From: Phalacrocorax aristotelis
Taxonomy: Eukaryota > Chordata > Aves > Suliformes > Phalacrocoracidae
NCBI RefSeq assembly: GCF_949628215.1
Contig: NC_134310.1
Location: forward strand, 8,321,401 to 8,385,400
Direction: 5' to 3'
DNA length: 64,000 nucleotides
Part shown: positions 58,676 to 64,000 of the stretch, piece after piece
How positions within the stretch are numbered: position 1 is the stretch's first letter
How the letters are laid out: every line of letters starts with the position of its first letter
The notes under the pieces: generated by a model
What the model saw: only the letters and a program-made list of their open reading frames with translations
The model's database searches: none
Told to the model about the DNA's origin: nothing
Made by a program: the position numbers and the translations under genes

Positions 58676-61600
58676 CTTGGTGCCTTGGAGGAGAGAGGAT
58701 GGCTCAGGAGACGAACCAGACCCAGGTGCCTCTGTTGTGCACCACAGGCTGTGGATTTTATGGCAGCCCCCGGACTAACGGGATGTGCTCCATTTGCTAT
58801 AAGGAGTTTCTGCAGAGGCAGCAGAGCAGTGACCGGATAAGCCCCCCAGGTAGAGGTTTTTTGGCTGAGAAATCTGTCTTAAATGGGTGCCTGGATGCAG
58901 ACTGTGTTAAGTGACTGGGATAGTGTGTGGTACTGGTACTGGCTGCCAGCAGATTTATTCCCTCCTGGAAAACTTGTGTCTTTTCCTGTAGACCTGAGCC
59001 TCTAAATCAAAGACCTGAGCCTTTGAACACTTCTGTTCCCTGGAAGGGGGTCAGTTCTTTTCTTCCCTGTCCCAGCTGTTTGTGAAGCCCGTCCCAGTCA
59101 GCACCTTCCAGTAAACCGCAAAACTTCACTGGCACTAACAGTGGCCCAGATTTTTAGCTATTACCTGCTGTCTGAGTTACATGCTGACTGCTGGGAGTCA
59201 CAACAGACCCCTGAAATGACTTTTTATTTGGGAAGAATTTGGCCAGTTTGTATTTGCATAACTTTCTTATCTTAACAGGGTTGACAATCAAAAGCAATGA
59301 AATAAAAGGTTTGTTTCTTGCAGCTGAACAGAGCTGACAGAGCACCAAGCTGGGAGGCAGCTGGGTGCACAGAAAGGATGCTCTTTCCATCATTAGCAGG
59401 ATTTTCTTTTGCTGAGAGTTTGTGCAGATGCCCCACGTACAGGCTTTGCAATACTGGTGAGAAACGCCTTCCAGAGATCTTCTGAAGTTTTATTCCTGAG
59501 TGTAATAATGGCTTTCCTTGAATTACCCACCCAAAATTTATATTGGGAACACAGCTCTTCCTGACAAAGGGTTTCCCTAAAGACCCTGACGTAGATCCTC
59601 GGCTGACATAAACCAACGTGCTTCTGTCAAAGCCGTTTCCTTTCAGCAGATGAGGATCTGGTTCTTATGCCTTGGAGAAGTTGCAAAGTAACGTGGGGTT
59701 TGAGGTATGTTGGTACCTGCAGCACTTTAATTTATGCTGATAGGAGAATGTTGATGCTGATGTGGAGTTTGCCTTGCAGTGTTGTGGAAAAGAAGGCGAG
59801 TCAAAGAATGACATGGGTGACTGAAGTCAGGTTTTAGCAGATGTTACAAAACACAGTAATGGCAGGCATTCAGCATGTAACTCCTGCAAATAAACTGGCA
59901 TCCCTCAAAAGGGAGTTCACAGATCCCGAGGAGCTAAGCAGATCTCCATAAATGAGGCCTGCAGTCCTCAGGAAGATGAGCAGCTAATTCCAGAGGGATC
60001 CTGATACAAGGAGTCATTCCTGATCTAGTGTAAGAATAGCTGCACTGGGTCACAGTGAGGTCTGTCCAGCACTGATGTGTTGTCCCCACAGAGACCTGTG
60101 CCCAAATTCAGAGGGGAGATTATAAGAATAGGGGATCTGGGAGTGATCCCAACCAGGGTGCGCCCTCCTAGCTCTTGGTAGGGAGCAGGAGGTTAAAGCC
60201 TGCTGAAAGTGCCTGTCCTGCTTTCTCCTGGGCTGTCAAGCACCCAAGGAACTTGCTGACATTTTAAAGAGTTTACCAAGACTGTGATCTTGTCTTGTAG
60301 CACCCAGTGGTCCCAACAGCAGCCCCATGGCTTCAGATTCAGTTGCAGGGCAGCGTGCAGAGGGGGACTCCATGCCTGAGGATGTGAAAGCCAGGTAGGG
60401 GCATAGCCTACAGGGTGGGGGGATCTGCAGCTGTGCTAAAAATCAGCCCTGGGACACAAGGGGTTGTCTCTCATCCTTCACATGGCCAAGGGGATCCGTA
60501 AAGTGGGCTGGATCACTGTTCTTGGTTTATCTGGAAGACACAGATGTCCCTGTCAATGATGACTGATGCATACAGTCAGGTACCAGAGGATTGGTAGTAA
60601 ATTAAAACCTGTAGTAAACTAAATGGCGTCCTGGTTCTCTTAGAGCCAGCGTACCTTGTCTGTCACTGGCTGTGTTAAACTGTTCAGATTCAACTCAGTC
60701 CTAAGTGACAGCACCTGGCGATGATCCAGTCTGGAAGCTGCAACAGCAGGATTAGGGACCTCAGTCATGTTTGATAGGAAGGAAGGTAGTACCGCGTTGA
60801 GCTCTACCATTGTGTTACAGTCCTGGCTCATAACTCAGTTTCCCTGTCCCTGGACTTGTTTGGATGGGCTTTTTCCTTGGCTTTGAGATATAATTGGGTG
60901 GAAAAGGGAACTGAAATCATCACAGATTCATTCCATTTGTGTCTGTGAAGAACTTTGATCCCAAATCTCAAGGGGAATTGGCCTGCTGTAGTCCTGAGCT
61001 ACCTCTGAGTATCATGAAATTAACTTTATGGGCTGAAGAGCTCTCCCACATAACTGTTCATCAAGAGAAAATACTTGTGTTCTCTCTATGGTTTGTTTGT
61101 TTGTTGCAAATGCTTCCAGTGCTCAAACTCCTGTGACCCATCAGATGACGGCCATGAGCATATCCAGAGAAGAAAACAGCAGTGAGCCAGAAGAACTGAT
61201 CAAGACAGAAGAAGCCTCATCAGCATCTTCCTCATCAGGTAGATGGTTTGGCCTTTGCACAAGTCTGAATTACACCAATCTCGCAAGTCGGTTTGAGCAG
61301 CAAGTACAATACTGGCCGCTAACTCCAGGGGCCAGTTGTTACCTCCTGGCAGGAAGGGATCACCTAGCAAAAGAGCTAAGGAGAAAACAGTTTGTTTCTG
61401 AAACAGGGAGGAGAGAAAATGCTGTGCCTGAGGGCAGGCCGATAGAGATTGCTTTGTGGGTTGAGGGCTGAGTAGCTGCCAGCCCTTGACTCGCTGGCAG
61501 GAGGATAATCTTCCATGATGCCTATCCTAGTGAATGGCAGAAAGCCCGGAGCATCCCACGGCCTGCTGCACGGCTGTTGTTGGCTGCAGTTCCCTGCTGT

Positions 61601-62978
61601 CTCTCGAGGGAGGGAAGGAGAAGTGTTTGCGGTGGTGCCCAGGGGCAGCAGCTGGCCTGGTTGGTGTCATCCTGTGTGATGGGCGGCATGCCTGCCCCTC
61701 GGAGGGGAGCGCCAACACTGTCGCTTTGCAAAGTGCGTACCTTGAAGTGGTAGAGGAGCACAGGTGTCGTTGCCCAGCAGCGTATGTCCTCCAGTCAATG
61801 AATTACAGGGTGAGCTGTTGTGTTGTAGCCGAGCCGTAACCAAGTAACACTGCATTGGAGACACCCTCCTTTAGTTCAACTGACAGTTTGCTTGCATTCA
61901 AAGCTAAAAAAAACCCCACGAGTTGTTGGTTGCTAAAAAAACAGGCTCTAGTCACCGCATATAACTCTGCATTTTGGATTTGGTAATCTCTGGCCCGTAA
62001 GCCATGGGGACAATTTACAACAGGCAGGTGAGAGAGTATTTGGTGAAAGGGAGGCTTGGAAGAGCCTGCCCCTTTCTTCTGACTGTGGGATTGTTAGGGA
62101 GTTGTTTAGGGTCATATCCACAAAGCTATCTCTGCCTCTGTCTCCTTAGCCTGATTTTCAGAGCAGTGTGCGCTGCAGGTGTGTATCTGCTAGCAGTTGG
62201 AGCTCCTCCCTCCTGTCGACTTCTCTAACCTGCTTAGGTACTGTAGGAAATCCTGCTAAGCATCAGTGACCTTTAACAATCTGGCTTTCAGAGCTCAGTT
62301 TTCCTTTTGGTAGATTAGAGACAGTGATGAGTATCTGGGTAAAGCATTCTGAGACCTACATACGAGGAACACTTACATAAGAGTCAGCAAAAATAATTAG
62401 TAGTACTTACAAGGGGTTAACTTTTTTCCCCCTTGCAAAGATTAACTGTAGGCTCAGCTGTGCAACTGTTTTGTCACTACAGCTTAGCTGATGTACTATC
62501 CAGACACATGCTTAACCTGTGGCAAGCACTGGGTAATTCTACTCAGTAGTACCTTTCCTTGGCAGGAGCTAAACAGCATCACATTACCTTACCTCTGCCT
62601 TAGCTAAACCGGAATACCTCCTTGGTGTTTCTGAGCCTTGGACTTAAGGAATTTGAAACAGAGAGAAAACATGAGGCTGTGTGAGGTGTAGATCTCTGTG
62701 GAACAAGACAAATATCACAGTTTGGGGTATGTTGGCTGGGGCAATGTGTACACAGAGGTGTCTGGCACAGACCCAGAATCAGTAGGGCCTCAGGCAGCTC
62801 CTGTAATAAAATGAATGTGATGCTTGGTTTATCAAGAAGGGTAGCAAAACTCTGGCCTCTGTTTCAGGTACCCTGCTTGAAATATCCCAGAACACAGCTG
62901 AGAACAAGACAGCTTCAGAAAAGCCAAAACAGAAGAAGAATCGCTGCTTTACTTGCCGGAAGAAGATAGGGCTAACTG
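58676..62978 (+). CDS. ZFAND5-like A20/AN1 zinc-finger protein, partial (last exon missing)
   Basis: Ubiquitin-binding stress-type protein of the ZFAND5/ZFAND6 family; ZFAND5 binds ubiquitin chains and the 26S proteasome. Coding exons are 58676-58849 (ATG at 58699), 60301-60394, 61120-61238 and 62868-62978, with agreeing GT/AG phases, giving 158 complete codons. The A20 finger has Cys14, Cys18, Cys30 and Cys33 in [19 protein letters not shown]. The middle is Ser/Glu-rich with [10 protein letters not shown], a stretch shared with ZFAND5. The AN1 finger starts with Cys148 and Cys151 and breaks at the donor after GLT; its remainder must lie beyond 64000. The expected full length of about 213 fits the family. 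Many linker differences from ZFAND5 and ZFAND6 suggest a separate paralogue; ZFAND5 itself is the alternative. Confidence 0.88.
58850..60300 (+). other. Intron of the ZFAND5-like gene
   Basis: This 1.45-kb intron ends at cttgtag before 60301. No repeat or RNA gene was seen. Confidence 0.7.
60395..61119 (+). other. Intron of the ZFAND5-like gene
   Basis: It starts gtaggg and ends ttccag. A (GTTT)n-like run precedes the acceptor (61091-61106). Nothing else was recognised. Confidence 0.7.
61239..62867 (+). other. Intron of the ZFAND5-like gene
   Basis: It starts gtagat and ends tttcag. Reading through the donor gives 70 further open codons, which is chance. No other feature was recognised. Confidence 0.7.
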
Positions 62979-63814
62979 GTAAGTCCCTGGCTGTGGGGAA
63001 AACTTGCCTGTGGCCTGACTAGTCTGGTTTCATAGCCCTGTGAACAGATCTCCTGTGCTGCGATAATGCCTGGGTTCAGAGGGTTGGCGTGGGTTGGTGG
63101 GTGGAGGTAGCCTGGGGAATCTGCCGCTTGCTGTCGGGGTCCCTGCGAGCCTGTGGATGCAGGGTTGTGGAACAGGGTGGAGCCGTGCCTCTCAGGTTAT
63201 CTCTGCAACTTGGCCAAAGCTGCTTGTAGAAGCAAAGGCAGTGCTCGCTGTGGGTCTAATTCTGCTCCTATTCAAGTCGGTGGTAAAGCTTTCACAATAG
63301 TGATGTAAACTAAGATAGATCCAAACCGAAAATCCCACTCTAAGACTCATCCCATTTAAAGTTAACATTGCTTGACTTCCACTGTTAGCTTCCTGAGAGC
63401 AAGATGGCTCTCAGTGTTCAGCCTGTAAAGCTGGAGAGAAGTGCTGAGATGGTGTCAGCTGACTGGTATCAATGGGGAAACTGCCCCTGGAAAGGCAATT
63501 CATGAAGCAATTAGCTTGGTTGTGGTTTGTTAATAAAAACATCATTCCTGTAAATTGACTCTGGCATTTAGCATTTCCCTGGAAAAAAGTTAACTCTAGA
63601 GCCATGCAGGTCTTGCTGTTCTAGCAGAGCGCTCTCCTCTTTAGCCTCCTCGGTGCGTTCAGCAACCAGGGACTGCACACACACTTCATATTTCATCCAT
63701 TGTAAGCTGCTTTGGTATGGTCTGGCCTGGGAGGTTTGCCCAGCGCCTGACACTGTGGAACCCGAGCTTGCCTGGATGTTTGAGGGCACTGTCATTGAAT
63801 AAACATGGGTTTAT
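62979..63814 (+). other. Start of the last intron of the ZFAND5-like gene
   Basis: It follows the gtaagt donor at 62979. The expected AN1 exon, containing a CRCGN-type cysteine cluster, was looked for and is absent up to the window end. Confidence 0.65.
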
Positions 63815-64000
63815 AAGCCTAGGACTGAGCAGGGTACTCTGTGCCCAGCCTTTCCTGCTCTGCTCTGCGCTGGGGCGGCCTCACCTCAAGTGCTGTGGGC
63901 AGTGTTGGGCGCCACAGGACATTAAGGGTATAAAGCTACTGGAGAGTGTCCAGAGGAGGGCCACGGAGTTGGGGAAGGGTTTAGAGGGGAAACTGTACGA
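63815..64000 (+). repeat. CR1 LINE fragment running off the right edge
   Basis: The sequence is the reverse complement of the CR1 at about 510-690 (block ggcattaagggtataaagct-like) with few differences, so the same subfamily lies in opposite orientation at the two ends of the window. Confidence 0.85.

Overview
This is vertebrate nuclear DNA from a bird. The signs are CR1 LINE copies ending in the 8-bp ATTCTGTG-type tail, an ERVL-like endogenous retrovirus, GC-rich gene-dense sequence with sharp CpG islands, and small conserved exons with GT/AG introns. GC content and compactness suggest a microchromosome. The species cannot be read from the sequence.

Three protein-coding genes can be built from splice sites and protein similarity. 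(1) On the minus strand, a SCAMP4-like gene has a CpG-island promoter near 11.8-11.9 kb, a start-codon exon at 5949-6008 and a second coding exon at 2986-3114; the rest lies left of the window. (2) On the minus strand, a complete ROR-family nuclear receptor of 465 codons in ten coding exons runs from 32586 (ATG) to 20006 (stop), with a 7.5-kb first intron and probably a 3.5-kb 3'UTR. Its DNA-binding domain is close to RORB but its ligand-binding domain is clearly not that of RORB. (3) On the plus strand, a ZFAND5-like A20/AN1 zinc-finger gene has a CpG promoter at 56.6-57.1 kb and four coding exons from 58699 to 62978; the final AN1 exon lies beyond the right edge.

Between the ROR and ZFAND promoters (32.8-56.2 kb) no host gene was found. 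That interval carries an almost full-length, env-less endogenous retrovirus on the minus strand (38861-45359; two LTRs, tRNA-Lys-type primer site, gag, pro-pol with two internal stops) and a 5'-truncated CR1 with a largely open reverse-transcriptase frame (46.67-48.85 kb). Shorter CR1 fragments lie at 0.1-0.7, 12.17-13.2, 13.6-14.1, 17.1 and 63.8-64.0 kb.

The main biological point is the linkage of a SCAMP4-like, a ROR and a ZFAND5-like gene. In mammals the ROR, SCAMP and ZFAND5/6 families sit in the related segments 1q, 9q21, 15q and 19p. The arrangement is what a retained fourth member of this duplicated block, absent from mammals, would look like. The alternative is that the receptor is a divergent avian RORC. 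The two cannot be separated without phylogeny and synteny searches.
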